Shown here piece after piece: positions 35,152-44,077 of a stretch of DNA of 64,000 bases; position 1 is the stretch's first letter, and each line of letters begins with the position of its first letter. The notes under the pieces were generated by a model. The model ran no database searches and had not been told where the DNA came from. It saw only the letters and a list, made by a program, of their open reading frames with translations. Where the stretch lies: positions 81,212 to 145,211 of the forward strand of contig JAYZAS010000007.1 of the NCBI GenBank assembly GCA_036339585.1. Direction: 5' to 3'. The DNA is from Pseudomonadota bacterium (GTDB lineage Bacteria > Pseudomonadota > Alphaproteobacteria > UBA8366). A program made the translations under genes and the position numbers.

Positions 35152-37212
35152 CTAATTGATTTCAGGACGAACTTGACGAAGTGGTGTTCCGGGTTTTAGA
35201 CCCCTCTCGGTTTGTTGTGCGGTAAGCCTTCCATTTTCCGCATAATCTCCTTCGACAGCACGCCGAGCCATTTGTTCCCATCGGTCACTCCAGTCACCGA
35301 GATTGGGTCCATACCATGGTATTTCAGGACTGAGTGCAGGCAGTTCTAGTTCCTTCCAAATCTCCGCAGCTTTTTCCATAAATGGGCGCGTGGGGAGTGC
35401 TAAAGGTGGCATAACTTCTCCCTCCATGGTCGCGTCAATGAGTAGGCTTGAGCCTGAAGAAAATTCGAAAATTTCAGCGCCTGAGGCCTGTTTTACGTCT
35501 CCATATGTTATAATAGTGGAATCTAGCGTTGGATTACACCGGTAAGCAAATGCCCAAAAGATGGAATCAGGGTTGCAAGAGTCGATATCATCGTCGACTG
35601 CCACAACAAGCTTAATGTTCGTGTTTCGGAAATTAGCGGTTCCATTAAGAGCTCGCCATATCTCGGAGCGCAAAGACCCGCGGTCCATCGTTAATATTAC
35701 AAAATGCGGGGTAGGCTCTGGCCCTCCTACAGCAACTTTTTTGATACCTTGAATGCCTAAATTATCTTGCAGATGCGAAAGAATTGTTGTTTTTCCGGCC
35801 TTCCTAATATTCAGGGATGGTCGACATGGAATTGCGCTATTGGCTGATTTTGATTTAATGGTGGCATCAATTAGCATCGTAGAATCGGTGCTACGATTAC
35901 CCTTCGGTCCATGGCCTCCAGCTCGATGTTTTAATATGTGAATATCCTGTATTGGATTTGCACGTTGAGTGATTGACCACAAGATTTCATTGCCGTTGAT
36001 TGGATCTATATCTTCGCTAACTGCTATCACATACTTTCCACAATCGGCACGGAAGTTAGATATTCCATAAAGAGCTCGCCAAATCTCTGTAGTTTTTGCT
36101 TCGCGGGCCATTCGAATGAAAGTAACTTTGCGTAAATTCGTCAAAGGTTCGTGAAGTGTAACGCTTTGGATACCTTGTATGCCAAGATTATCTCTTAGGT
36201 GAGCTAAAAACATTGGTTCATAGGCAACCTTCTTTATTACTGAACTTTCACTGGGAGTTACTTGGCTAATTATCGAGGCTAAAACCGGTTTCGTCTTGGA
36301 AGTGATTGCTGTCACGTGCATCTGCATGTTGAATTCTTCAAGCGCGATATGCCCATGGCTCTCACCAAATGGCGCTTCTGGTTCTAAGTAGTCGGTCTCC
36401 ACAAATCCCTCTATAACCAATTCAGCATCGGCAGGGACCGTAAGATCGATGGTTTTGCATCTCACAATATGCATAGGTTCGCCGGCCAAACCTCCGGCGA
36501 CCTCCATTTCATCCATATTTTTAGGTAATTTTTGAGGTCCAGTAAAAGCCACGTGTGGCGGTGCACCTATAACAAAAGCACAGGGCATTTTTTCACCGAG
36601 TTTTTTGTATTTGCACCAGTGTTCGTAACCACCAGCGCCACCAGTCCGACTGGCCATTCGAACACAAAGTCGATTGGATGATTTTAACCCAGCTCGATAG
36701 GTGCCCATATTCTGAATTCCTGTTTCTGGATCCTTAGTTATACAATTGGTTGCGGTGAAATATGGTGCGCAGTCATAACCAGGCGTCGAAATAGGTATCG
36801 GAAGTGCATCAAGCCCTTTTCCTTCCCCAACAAGTTCATCTCCTTTCCAGATAGTTTCCTGACATGGAGCAACATTTACTTCTATTGGAAGTATCGGGTT
36901 TGCAATGGCTTGTTCCCAATGTTTCCCTATCGAATCCAATTCGACATCCATACCGATTCGATAAACTTCCGGCGTAGTCGCTAAAGCACCCACCACAACC
37001 GGCATGCGATATCTTCTACCTTTACTGTCGACAACATTTTCGAAAAACCACGCTTTGCGCTCGTATTCGGGTATACCTCCTCTAAATTGCCAGCGAACTA
37101 ACGGGTGCAGCTCCGTATCTTTGTTTATTGGCCGGCTTATTTTGCGCAGCAAGCCTGCACTCTCTAACCTTAATAAATGGTCCTGAAAATCGCTGTAATT
37201 GCGCTTTATCAT
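35152..37212 (-). CDS. UbiD-family decarboxylase, paralogue 2, with internal tandem duplication
   Basis: This UbiD-family protein has 686 residues, about 130 more than its neighbours. The N-terminal prFMN domain is complete, with Asn168 and Arg173 in NMGTYR and Glu279/Glu284 in EAPFGE. The extra length is an internal repeat: residues about 338-452 (HLRDNLGIQGI ... TEIWRALYG ... MLIDAT) recur in diverged form at about 480-594 (HLQDNLGIQGI ... SEIWRALNG ... LLIDAT). A 27-residue linker joins them, and the usual C-terminal tail (PPLALP, WYGPNLGDWSDRW) occurs only once, after the second copy. The duplicated segment belongs to the family's C-terminal domain, which forms dimer contacts in UbiD structures. 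It lies 9 bases downstream of paralogue 3. Confidence 0.92.
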   Translation of the reverse strand: MIKRNYSDFQDHLLRLESAGLLRKISRPINKDTELHPLVRWQFRGGIPEYERKAWFFENVVDSKGRRYRMPVVVGALATTPEVYRIGMDVELDSIGKHWEQAIANPILPIEVNVAPCQETIWKGDELVGEGKGLDALPIPISTPGYDCAPYFTATNCITKDPETGIQNMGTYRAGLKSSNRLCVRMASRTGGAGGYEHWCKYKKLGEKMPCAFVIGAPPHVAFTGPQKLPKNMDEMEVAGGLAGEPMHIVRCKTIDLTVPADAELVIEGFVETDYLEPEAPFGESHGHIALEEFNMQMHVTAITSKTKPVLASIISQVTPSESSVIKKVAYEPMFLAHLRDNLGIQGIQSVTLHEPLTNLRKVTFIRMAREAKTTEIWRALYGISNFRADCGKYVIAVSEDIDPINGNEILWSITQRANPIQDIHILKHRAGGHGPKGNRSTDSTMLIDATIKSKSANSAIPCRPSLNIRKAGKTTILSHLQDNLGIQGIKKVAVGGPEPTPHFVILTMDRGSLRSEIWRALNGTANFRNTNIKLVVAVDDDIDSCNPDSIFWAFAYRCNPTLDSTIITYGDVKQASGAEIFEFSSGSSLLIDATMEGEVMPPLALPTRPFMEKAAEIWKELELPALSPEIPWYGPNLGDWSDRWEQMARRAVEGDYAENGRLTAQQTERGLKPGTPLRQVRPEIN
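35431..35775 (-). repeat. UbiD C-terminal domain repeat, copy B
   Basis: This stretch encodes residues about 480-594 of UbiD paralogue 2. It shares HL-DNLGIQGI, EIWRAL-G, the acidic DDDID, FWAFAYRCNP-like and LIDAT elements with copy A, but differs at many positions, so the duplication is old rather than an assembly artefact. Confidence 0.75.
35857..36201 (-). repeat. UbiD C-terminal domain repeat, copy A
   Basis: This stretch encodes residues about 338-452 of UbiD paralogue 2 and corresponds to the single such segment in paralogues 1 and 3 (for example HEPLTNLRK and the following EIWRALYG). It ends with LIDATIKSKS, where the normal PPLALP continuation is missing and the linker to copy B begins. 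Confidence 0.75.
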
Positions 37213-37221
37213 AAATCCGTC

Positions 37222-38916
37222 CTATTTGTTGGACTCTGGAATACCGTCCCATTTAATTTCTTCATTAGGCTCCTCATCTCCGACACCGGGATTACCAATA
37301 TTGAGTGTGCGCACTTCAGTATTCATTTCGACATCATTGCGGCGATATTTTGCGATAATTTTGCCTGTTTCCCAATAATCACTCCGCACAGCGCGACGTG
37401 CCATGATATCTAGTTCGGCATTCCATTCGCCAAGGTCATAGCCATACCATGGACGCTCTGGTTTTATCTCGGGCAGACCTAATTCATTCCAGATCTCTGC
37501 CGCTTTTTCCATGTATTGACGCTTCGGCAGGGCAACCGGTGGCAAGTCTTCCTTCAAAGTGGCGTCAATCAGTACAGCAGAATCCTCAGAGTCAATCATA
37601 CTTCGAGGGCCATGGCCCTCGTGTTTGTGGGGCAACATATGAGTGTCTCGATGGGGTTTGCAGCGATATGACATAGCCCAAAAAATTGCATTTGCATCAT
37701 CAGGGTCGATGTCCTCGTCTATGGCGACAACCCATTTTCCTTCTGCCATTCGGTGTGCGGCAGTAGCATAAAGTGCTCGCCAAACTTCCGTTCGAGCTGC
37801 TCCCTTTTTCATTATTATCAAAATCAGCTTGTGAAGAGACGTCAAAGGCTCGTGCGTTGAGACCCTTACGAGACCTTGTATGCCTACGGCGTCTCGTAGG
37901 TGCCCTAATAGCTTTGCCTCGTACGCTGGCCGTTTAATAGTAGCTGATTCGCTTGGTGTTACTTGGCTGACCCAAGAAGTAATCACTGCATTTTTCTTAC
38001 GTGTAATTGCTGTAACATCCATAAAGCCATTGTATTCCTGCAAATTGACATGTCCGTGGCTCTCACCAAAAGGAGCCTCCGGCTCAAGCCATTCGGTACT
38101 AATGAAGCCCTCTACAACAACTTCAGCGTCGGCTGGCACAATTAGGTCTATCGTCTTTGCTTTCACCATATGTAATGGTGCATTTACTAGCCCACCCGAG
38201 ACATGATGCTCATCAAGTCCATGAGGCAGCTTTTGTACTGAGGTAAAAGACACAATTGGCGGACAGCCGAGAACGACGGCACAAGGCATAGGCTCACCAC
38301 GCTCTTTCCATTCGAGCCAATGTAGATACCCGCCTGTATGATGCTCAATTGAGGGGTTAAAACCTAATCGGTCTGGTGCTTTAAGTTGCGCGCGATAATT
38401 ACCATTGTTGTATGACCCATCAACGGGGCTTTTTGTAATAAAGTGTGATGACGACATATAAGGGGCATTGTCCCAACCGGGGGTTGATATTGGGACCGGT
38501 ATGGAATCTAATCCATGGCCGTCCAGAAGTTGTTCACCAATAAATACTTGTTCGTGGCAAGGCGCATCATTTGATTCTAGAGTGATTGGCGGAACTGGAT
38601 TATTCATTGCATTAATCCACGTGGACCCTATCTCATCGATCTCACAACCCATGCCAGTTTTATAAATTTGTCTGCTCCCTGCGAGGCCGCAAACAAGAAC
38701 TGGAATATCAAATTTCCGGCCTTTACTGTCCACAACATTGGTAAACAGCCATGCTTTTCGCTCTTTATCGCTGATGCCTCCCCTAAACTGCCAGCGTACT
38801 AAGGGATGCATTTCGGTATCTTTATTAATTTCTCTATCAATTTCAATGAGAAGGTCAGCCGAACGTAATGCCTCTATGTGATCGTGCAGGTCGGGATACT
38901 GACGTTTTGCACTCAT
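37222..38916 (-). CDS. UbiD-family decarboxylase, paralogue 3
   Basis: This 564-residue UbiD-family enzyme carries Asn170 and Arg175 in NNGNYR and Glu280/Glu285 in EAPFGE, so the prFMN chemistry should be intact. It differs from the other two in the pocket-lining stretch before the Asn: SSSHFITKSP where paralogues 1 and 2 have TATNCITKDP, and it has EHHTGGYLHW where they have a PGGAEGYVHW-type sequence. This suggests a different substrate. It is the first gene of the leftward UbiD unit, divergent from the molybdenum hydroxylase operon across about 170 bases, and is followed after 9 bases by paralogue 2, so the genes are probably co-transcribed. Confidence 0.93.
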   Translation of the reverse strand: MSAKRQYPDLHDHIEALRSADLLIEIDREINKDTEMHPLVRWQFRGGISDKERKAWLFTNVVDSKGRKFDIPVLVCGLAGSRQIYKTGMGCEIDEIGSTWINAMNNPVPPITLESNDAPCHEQVFIGEQLLDGHGLDSIPVPISTPGWDNAPYMSSSHFITKSPVDGSYNNGNYRAQLKAPDRLGFNPSIEHHTGGYLHWLEWKERGEPMPCAVVLGCPPIVSFTSVQKLPHGLDEHHVSGGLVNAPLHMVKAKTIDLIVPADAEVVVEGFISTEWLEPEAPFGESHGHVNLQEYNGFMDVTAITRKKNAVITSWVSQVTPSESATIKRPAYEAKLLGHLRDAVGIQGLVRVSTHEPLTSLHKLILIIMKKGAARTEVWRALYATAAHRMAEGKWVVAIDEDIDPDDANAIFWAMSYRCKPHRDTHMLPHKHEGHGPRSMIDSEDSAVLIDATLKEDLPPVALPKRQYMEKAAEIWNELGLPEIKPERPWYGYDLGEWNAELDIMARRAVRSDYWETGKIIAKYRRNDVEMNTEVRTLNIGNPGVGDEEPNEEIKWDGIPESNK

Positions 38917-39086
38917 TTTAAATTGCCCCCGTATTCGCTGATATTAATTCGAGCTTCTGACTAAAAACTCGTACAATATCGTCCAAGGTGGTTCAATCTC
39001 AATTTGTGTAAGTTGTGAAAATGTTTGCATTGACGCAGGGCAGTCAAAACGTCAATGTCTTCTTCCGATTGACAAGGGTTGACCAA

Positions 39087-39971
39087 ATGAAAGCTGCAGC
39101 GTTTGATTACATCAGGCCGGATACACTTGAAGCAGTGTTGGAAGCGTTGGACCGTGCAGGTGACGAAGGTCGCATTATAGCTGGTGGGCAAACTTTGGTT
39201 CCAATGATGGCAATGCGTTTGGTCAAAGCAGAATTATTAATAGACATTAATCATATCCAAACCTTAGCAGGTATACAGACATCTAATGAAAACCTCTCAA
39301 TCAGGGCATGCACCAGGCAAGCCGAGGCTGCGGCATCTGAGAAGATTATCAATAAATTGCCTCTCCTCGCAAAAGCGTTGGAGCATGTTGGTCATACCCA
39401 AACCCGCAATCGTGGAACGGTCGGTGGGAGTATAGCCAATGCAGACCCGTCGGCAGAAATACCTATTGTGGCTCGTTGTTTGGATGCAAAGATCGTGGCA
39501 CTTAGAAAAGATGGTGAAAGACAAATTTGTGCTGGTGATTTTTTCTATTCTGCTATGGATACAGCACTAGAAGATACAGAGTGTCTCACTGAAGTACGCT
39601 TTCCGATTTGGAGTGAGGAAGTCGTTGGGAGTGGGTTCCATGAGGTGAGTATTCGCAATAGCGATTATGCACTCGTTGCAGTAGCGGCTCAGCTAGCAAC
39701 GGATTTTGGGGGCAAATGCACTCGTGCAGCCGTTGCTGTAGGGGGCTGTGCCCCTGCTGCAGTAAAGATCGATGCGGTAGAAAAAGCACTTGTGGGTAAA
39801 CCTCTTTCTGATGCTGTCTTAGATGAGGCATGCGGCTTGATAATGGAAGCACTAGACCCTGATACCGATGTTCACGCTACGGCCGAATATCGAAAACGTG
39901 TTGCGGGGAGGATTACTCGCAGGGTATTGGAGGAGGCTAGGGCTGAGGTTTATGAGGCAAGGAATGAGTGA
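39087..39971 (+). CDS. Molybdenum hydroxylase FAD-binding subunit (CoxM-like)
   Basis: This protein of 294 residues is the medium, FAD-binding subunit of a xanthine-oxidase-family hydroxylase. It has the FAD motif IIAGGQTLVPMMAMRL, the second motif TRNRGTVGGSIANADPSAEIP, and the C-terminal CO-dehydrogenase flavoprotein domain ending TAEYRKRVAGRITRRVLEEA. The ATG at 39087 is chosen because AAGGG precedes it and the protein then begins MKAAAFDYIRP, as is usual in the family; an ATG at 39015 has no ribosome site. It overlaps the 2Fe-2S subunit gene by 8 bases. Confidence 0.93.
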   Translation: MKAAAFDYIRPDTLEAVLEALDRAGDEGRIIAGGQTLVPMMAMRLVKAELLIDINHIQTLAGIQTSNENLSIRACTRQAEAAASEKIINKLPLLAKALEHVGHTQTRNRGTVGGSIANADPSAEIPIVARCLDAKIVALRKDGERQICAGDFFYSAMDTALEDTECLTEVRFPIWSEEVVGSGFHEVSIRNSDYALVAVAAQLATDFGGKCTRAAVAVGGCAPAAVKIDAVEKALVGKPLSDAVLDEACGLIMEALDPDTDVHATAEYRKRVAGRITRRVLEEARAEVYEARNE

Positions 39972-40455
39972 ACAGTATTTAAAAAAGATAAACGTAACGG
40001 TAAATGGAATGTCTCAAGTCGCTCAAATTCCACCTCGTATGACACTTCTTGACTTTCTTCGTGACGAGCTCGATTTGACTGGTAGCCATGCGGGGTGCGA
40101 ACATGGTGTCTGTGGTGCGTGTTCGGTCATTCACGATGGTGCTCCGGTGCGCTCATGTTTAATGTATGCAGTTCAAGCAGATGGTTGCGAAGTAACCACT
40201 GTCGAGGGGCTTTCGGAAGCGGATGGCACATTAAGCATACTGCAAGATTGTTTTTGTGAAACGCACGCCATGCAATGTGGATATTGTACTCCTGGTATGC
40301 TTATAGCAGGTCATTCTCTGCTCCAAGAAAACCCTAGCCCCAGTGAGATGGAAATAGTCGAGGCCATAGGAGGTAATATCTGCAGGTGCACAGGTTACAG
40401 GCAAATTATCGAGGCAATTGCACTTGCTGCAAGCCGTCTTAAGGAGGCGTCGTGA
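39964..40455 (+). CDS. Molybdenum hydroxylase 2Fe-2S subunit (CoxS-like)
   Basis: This 163-residue small subunit carries two [2Fe-2S] clusters that pass electrons from the Mo centre to FAD. The plant-ferredoxin-type cluster is in GCEHGVCGACSV with a later Cys in VRSCLMY, and the second uses MQCGYCTPGM and GGNICRCTGYRQI. The start at 39964 has GAGG six bases upstream and overlaps the FAD-subunit gene by 8 bases; longer in-frame starts inside that gene are not credible. Its TGA overlaps the GTG start of the large subunit. Confidence 0.95.
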   Translation: MSEQYLKKINVTVNGMSQVAQIPPRMTLLDFLRDELDLTGSHAGCEHGVCGACSVIHDGAPVRSCLMYAVQADGCEVTTVEGLSEADGTLSILQDCFCETHAMQCGYCTPGMLIAGHSLLQENPSPSEMEIVEAIGGNICRCTGYRQIIEAIALAASRLKEAS

Positions 40456-42839
40456 CCGAGTATCGTTACGTGAGCAAACCCCGGAGGACAAAAGAAGACC
40501 GTCGTTTTGTTACGGGACAAGGAAGTTTTGTGGGCGACATTAAATGCCATGGTATGAAGCATGTCGCATTGGTAATGAGCCCGTTCCCTTCAGCCGAGAT
40601 CAAGTCGATTGATGCTACGGAGGCGCTTGCCCTTGATGGCGTGCATTATGTATTGACAGGACTAGAATTAGAAAACGCAACCAATTCACTGATGTCAGGT
40701 CTAGATTTGCCGAACTATCACCGTTACCCACTTGCCTCAAAGGTAACGCGCTATGCTGGGGAGTGGGTAGCCGCTGTTGTTGCCGATAGTCGTTATATTG
40801 CTGAAGATGCTGCGGAACTAGTTTATGTGGATTATGAGGCATTGGATTTCGTTGTAGATCCAGAAGAAGCGATAAAGCCAGGAGCCCCGTTGGTACATCC
40901 TGAGATCGGTGGAAATATTTTTTTTCAGCGTAAGTTTGAATGGGGCCCTGTTGATGACGATTTTGAATCAGCTGATCACGCTATTAGTTACAGAGCCCGC
41001 TGGAGCCGTAATTCAACGGTGCCAATTGAGACATTTGGTGTGGTAGCTCAATGGAGTTCTTCAGAAAAATTACTCGATGTCTGGGCTTCGATCCAAATGC
41101 CGAAGTATCAGGAACAAATTAGTAATGCCCTAAAACTTTCATCGAATAGTGTTCGCGTTCATTATGATGTTGACGTAGGAGGCAGCTACGGGGTCAAACG
41201 CGGTATAAAGCATTCAGTTTTAGTGGGGTATCTCTCCATGAAACTGGGTTATCCTGTGCGGTTGATAGAGGATAGGCTTGAAAATATGATTGGCGGAGAT
41301 GCTCACGGGCCAGACCGTATTTTTGATGTTGACATGGCTTTCGACGGTGAAGGAATTATCAAGTCTTTGCGGATGCGTGCATTGGATGATGCTGGCGCGT
41401 CTCCTGGACGTGCCCCTCTTCAACTAGGAAAACCGGTTACCGCTATAGTTGGTCCTTACCGGATTGGCAGTGTCGAATATGAAGCTATCTCTGTAAGTAC
41501 ACATAAGACAACACAAGAGGCTGTGAGAGGATTTGGTCAGTCGCCGACAAATTTTGCAATAGAGGTTGGAATTGATAAAGTAGCGCGCTTTCTAAATTTA
41601 GATCGATTTGAAGTCCGGCGCAGAAATTTTATTCAAAAGGATGAATTTCCTTATGAAATACCCAGCGGCACCTCTTACGACAGCGGTGATTATCATGCTG
41701 TTCTGAACAAAACCGAGAAACTAGCAAATATAAGATCGTTAATATCAAAACGCGATCAAATCCGGGCAGAGGGAAAGTTTGCAGGCATTGGAATTGCTAC
41801 TTGTCTTGAGCCATCTGGAGGAAATGCAGGATTTGAGCCGCTTTTTAATGAAAAAAATCCTACAACGACTTGGATGGAAAGCTGTCAAGTTAAGATTGAC
41901 CTCAATGGCTCTATCACAGGTATTATTGCGACCACATCGGCAGGCCAGGGACATGAATCTTTAGTTTCTACGGTTATTGGCGAGGTACTACAACGCAATC
42001 CAGACTCAATTAGGGTCACACGCACGGATTCGCTCGCAAGTTTGCCGAGCAATAGTCCGGTTGGAAGCAGGATGGCAATAATGTTGGGTGGTGCGGCACA
42101 AGGTGCATCGGAGAAGATAAGGAAGCAACTTATTCGCATAGCGGCGCACAATCTTCAGCTTCCTGTTAATCAATTAGAATATTGTAATGGTGATGTTTTA
42201 GCAAGGAAAGAGCCGCACATAAAAATTGAGTGGTGCGAGCTTATTGAAATTGCGCATCGCAGATATCACGACTTGCCAGATAATATGGAGCCAGGGTTGC
42301 AAGCACGCCATGTCTGGGAAGTACCGACTGGTGGTTCAATGCCCACGCCAGACGGAAAAGTGCAAATGTACCCATGTTACTCTTTCGAGGCACACATTCC
42401 GCTAGTCTCTATCGATCCGCTTACCGGTCAGGTAACAATTCAAGATTATTACATTGGGCATGATTGTGGCACTCAAATAAATCCGCACATTGTCCATGGT
42501 ATGACTTATGGAGGCATCGCGCACGGGATAGGTGCAGCACTTTACGAAAAGTTCGAATATAACGATGACGGCCAATTATTAGCCGGTACGTTTATGGATT
42601 ACTTGTTGCCTTCTGCTCACGAGATTCCAAAAGTAAATATGGTCGACCATTGTACGCCCTCTCCCCTAACTCCTATGGGTCAGAAGGGCAGTGGGGAAGG
42701 TGGTTACCTTGGCGCTCCAGCGGCTATAGCGAGCGCAGTCAATGATGCTCTAGAACCGATAGGTAGTGAAATTTTGACACTACCAATGCGCGTCCAAGAT
42801 ATTGAGGAGGTTTTATGTGACGCTATCCAAGCTGGATAG
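40452..42839 (+). CDS. Molybdenum hydroxylase large subunit (CoxL/XdhB-like)
   Basis: This 795-residue protein is the molybdopterin-binding subunit of a xanthine-oxidase-family hydroxylase. It contains VGGSYGVKRG, QEAVRGFGQSPTNFAIE, GQGHES and GEGGYLGAPAAIASAVNDAL, where Glu749 matches the catalytic glutamate. It lacks the AYxCSFR active-site loop of genuine form I CO dehydrogenase, so it probably hydroxylates an aldehyde, a heteroaromatic or an aroyl-CoA-type substrate. Translation starts at GTG 40452 overlapping the small-subunit stop (GTGA), with AGGAGG four bases upstream. It is the third gene of a tight M-S-L operon, divergent from three UbiD genes. Confidence 0.92.
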   Translation: MTEYRYVSKPRRTKEDRRFVTGQGSFVGDIKCHGMKHVALVMSPFPSAEIKSIDATEALALDGVHYVLTGLELENATNSLMSGLDLPNYHRYPLASKVTRYAGEWVAAVVADSRYIAEDAAELVYVDYEALDFVVDPEEAIKPGAPLVHPEIGGNIFFQRKFEWGPVDDDFESADHAISYRARWSRNSTVPIETFGVVAQWSSSEKLLDVWASIQMPKYQEQISNALKLSSNSVRVHYDVDVGGSYGVKRGIKHSVLVGYLSMKLGYPVRLIEDRLENMIGGDAHGPDRIFDVDMAFDGEGIIKSLRMRALDDAGASPGRAPLQLGKPVTAIVGPYRIGSVEYEAISVSTHKTTQEAVRGFGQSPTNFAIEVGIDKVARFLNLDRFEVRRRNFIQKDEFPYEIPSGTSYDSGDYHAVLNKTEKLANIRSLISKRDQIRAEGKFAGIGIATCLEPSGGNAGFEPLFNEKNPTTTWMESCQVKIDLNGSITGIIATTSAGQGHESLVSTVIGEVLQRNPDSIRVTRTDSLASLPSNSPVGSRMAIMLGGAAQGASEKIRKQLIRIAAHNLQLPVNQLEYCNGDVLARKEPHIKIEWCELIEIAHRRYHDLPDNMEPGLQARHVWEVPTGGSMPTPDGKVQMYPCYSFEAHIPLVSIDPLTGQVTIQDYYIGHDCGTQINPHIVHGMTYGGIAHGIGAALYEKFEYNDDGQLLAGTFMDYLLPSAHEIPKVNMVDHCTPSPLTPMGQKGSGEGGYLGAPAAIASAVNDALEPIGSEILTLPMRVQDIEEVLCDAIQAG
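42804..42810 (+). promoter_or_regulatory. Shine-Dalgarno site inside the large-subunit gene
   Basis: GAGGAGG lies six bases before GTG 42817 and sits within the 3' end of the molybdenum hydroxylase large-subunit gene. It identifies the start of the following TIGR02444-type gene. Confidence 0.7.
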
Positions 42840-43398
42840 AAGTGATAATGTTCAAACGACACATCCCTTTTGGAATTTTTCTCTCGAGGTGTATTCCAAG
42901 AAAGGAGTTTCAGATTCTTGTATTGCACTTCAAGAAAAATGCGGAGCAGATGTTAATATTCTTTTATTTTGTTGTTGGACAGCATCGGTAGGGCACCCCG
43001 TATTATCTAAGCATGAGGTAATATTATTGTGCAGAACTGCTGCAGACTGGAACAATGATATAGTTCAAAAGCTACGAAGTGTTCGCAAGAGTTTTAAAAT
43101 CAAAAATTACGAATGCAATGAGGAGGAGGTACGACAGCTACAAAAACAAGTTTTGGAAGTCGAAATAAAGGCAGAACAGATTGAGCAATTTAAATTAATG
43201 AGCACGGTTGCAGTGCTTGAAGATAATAGCGTACCAGAGATGCAGCGAATCAATAATGCATTAGAGAATATACGCTTATATTTTTCTATGCCTGAATTAT
43301 CCGCAAACTGTTACACTTCAGAGTTGTTTAATATTTTAGGGGGCGTATTTCCAAAGGTCTCTAAAACAGATATCAAGTCGGCTTTGAAACAAACTTAA
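42817..43398 (+). CDS. TIGR02444-type conserved protein
   Basis: This protein of 193 residues matches the TIGR02444/DUF2390 family of unknown function, seen in NFSLEVYSKKGVSDSCIALQ, CGADVNILLFCCWTASVG, a following Trp-Asn region and LRSVRKSFK, then VEIKAEQIEQ. The GTG start at 42817 is fixed by GAGGAGG six bases upstream and overlaps the Mo-hydroxylase large-subunit gene by 23 bases, so it is translationally coupled to that operon. Whether this reflects function or mere compactness is not clear. No signal peptide or membrane segment is present. It converges on ubiX with a 4-base gap. Confidence 0.78.
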   Translation: MTLSKLDRSDNVQTTHPFWNFSLEVYSKKGVSDSCIALQEKCGADVNILLFCCWTASVGHPVLSKHEVILLCRTAADWNNDIVQKLRSVRKSFKIKNYECNEEEVRQLQKQVLEVEIKAEQIEQFKLMSTVAVLEDNSVPEMQRINNALENIRLYFSMPELSANCYTSELFNILGGVFPKVSKTDIKSALKQT

Positions 43399-43402
43399 CT
43401 TT

Positions 43403-43984
43403 TTATTTTGTACCAGTCTCCTTCCATCGATGAACAGTACCTGTTTCAATTCCAAATTGATCGAGCGCCCGTCCTACTGTTTGATTTATAATGTCAATTA
43501 TACTAGCGGGACGATGATAAAAAGCAGGGACCGGTGGCATTATAAGACATCCGAATTGCGCTGCCTTTACCATTAGCTCCAAATGCCCTTGGTGAAGTGG
43601 TGTTTCCCGAACCATAAGCCCTACTTTGCGACCCTCCTTTAGGCAAACATCTGCAGCACGTGTTATCAGATTATCGCTAAAACAATTTGCGACACCTGCA
43701 AGCGTTTTGATAGAGCATGGTGCAATAATCATACCTTCAGTTCTGAAAGAACCCGATGAAATGGACGCTCCTATATCTTTAAAGCTATGCACTATATCAG
43801 CTAAATTTCGCACATCATCTAAAGCGTAATCTGTCTCCGCAGCTATCGTCTGTGCCGCTGACGGTGATAAAATAAGATGAGTTTCGATATTTGTGTTTTC
43901 TTTGAGGCATTCTAATATTCGGATACCGTAGATTGGGCCTGAAGCTCCAGAAATTCCGACGATTATGCGTTTGACGTCGATCAT
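43403..43984 (-). CDS. ubiX: Flavin prenyltransferase UbiX
   Basis: This 193-residue flavoprotein joins dimethylallyl phosphate to FMN, making the prenylated FMN cofactor that UbiD decarboxylases require. It shows RIIVGISGASGPIYGIRIL, IIAPCSIKTLAGVANCFSDNLITRAADV, VRETPLHQGHLELM and MPPVPAFYHRPASI, all typical of UbiX/Pad1. Its position at the end of the segment that carries three UbiD genes strongly suggests a dedicated role there, though it could also serve ubiquinone synthesis. It is separated from the UbiD genes by the divergent Mo-hydroxylase operon. Confidence 0.96.
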   Translation of the reverse strand: MIDVKRIIVGISGASGPIYGIRILECLKENTNIETHLILSPSAAQTIAAETDYALDDVRNLADIVHSFKDIGASISSGSFRTEGMIIAPCSIKTLAGVANCFSDNLITRAADVCLKEGRKVGLMVRETPLHQGHLELMVKAAQFGCLIMPPVPAFYHRPASIIDIINQTVGRALDQFGIETGTVHRWKETGTK

Positions 43985-44077
43985 AACTCACCTTAATTGA
44001 TTTGCGGACGAAGTGCTGCATAGCCTACAACTACAGTATTAAGATTCCGAGAATTTTCTTATTAACTTTCAGTAATC

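Noticed and set aside
35152..37212. Assembly artefact or fusion of two UbiD genes
   Set aside because: The two repeat copies differ at many residues, the frame is uninterrupted, and only the C-terminal segment, not the catalytic domain, is doubled.
39087..42839. Genuine aerobic CO dehydrogenase
   Set aside because: The subunit order M-S-L matches, but the large subunit has QEAVRGFGQ in place of the AYxCSFR loop that marks form I CO dehydrogenase.
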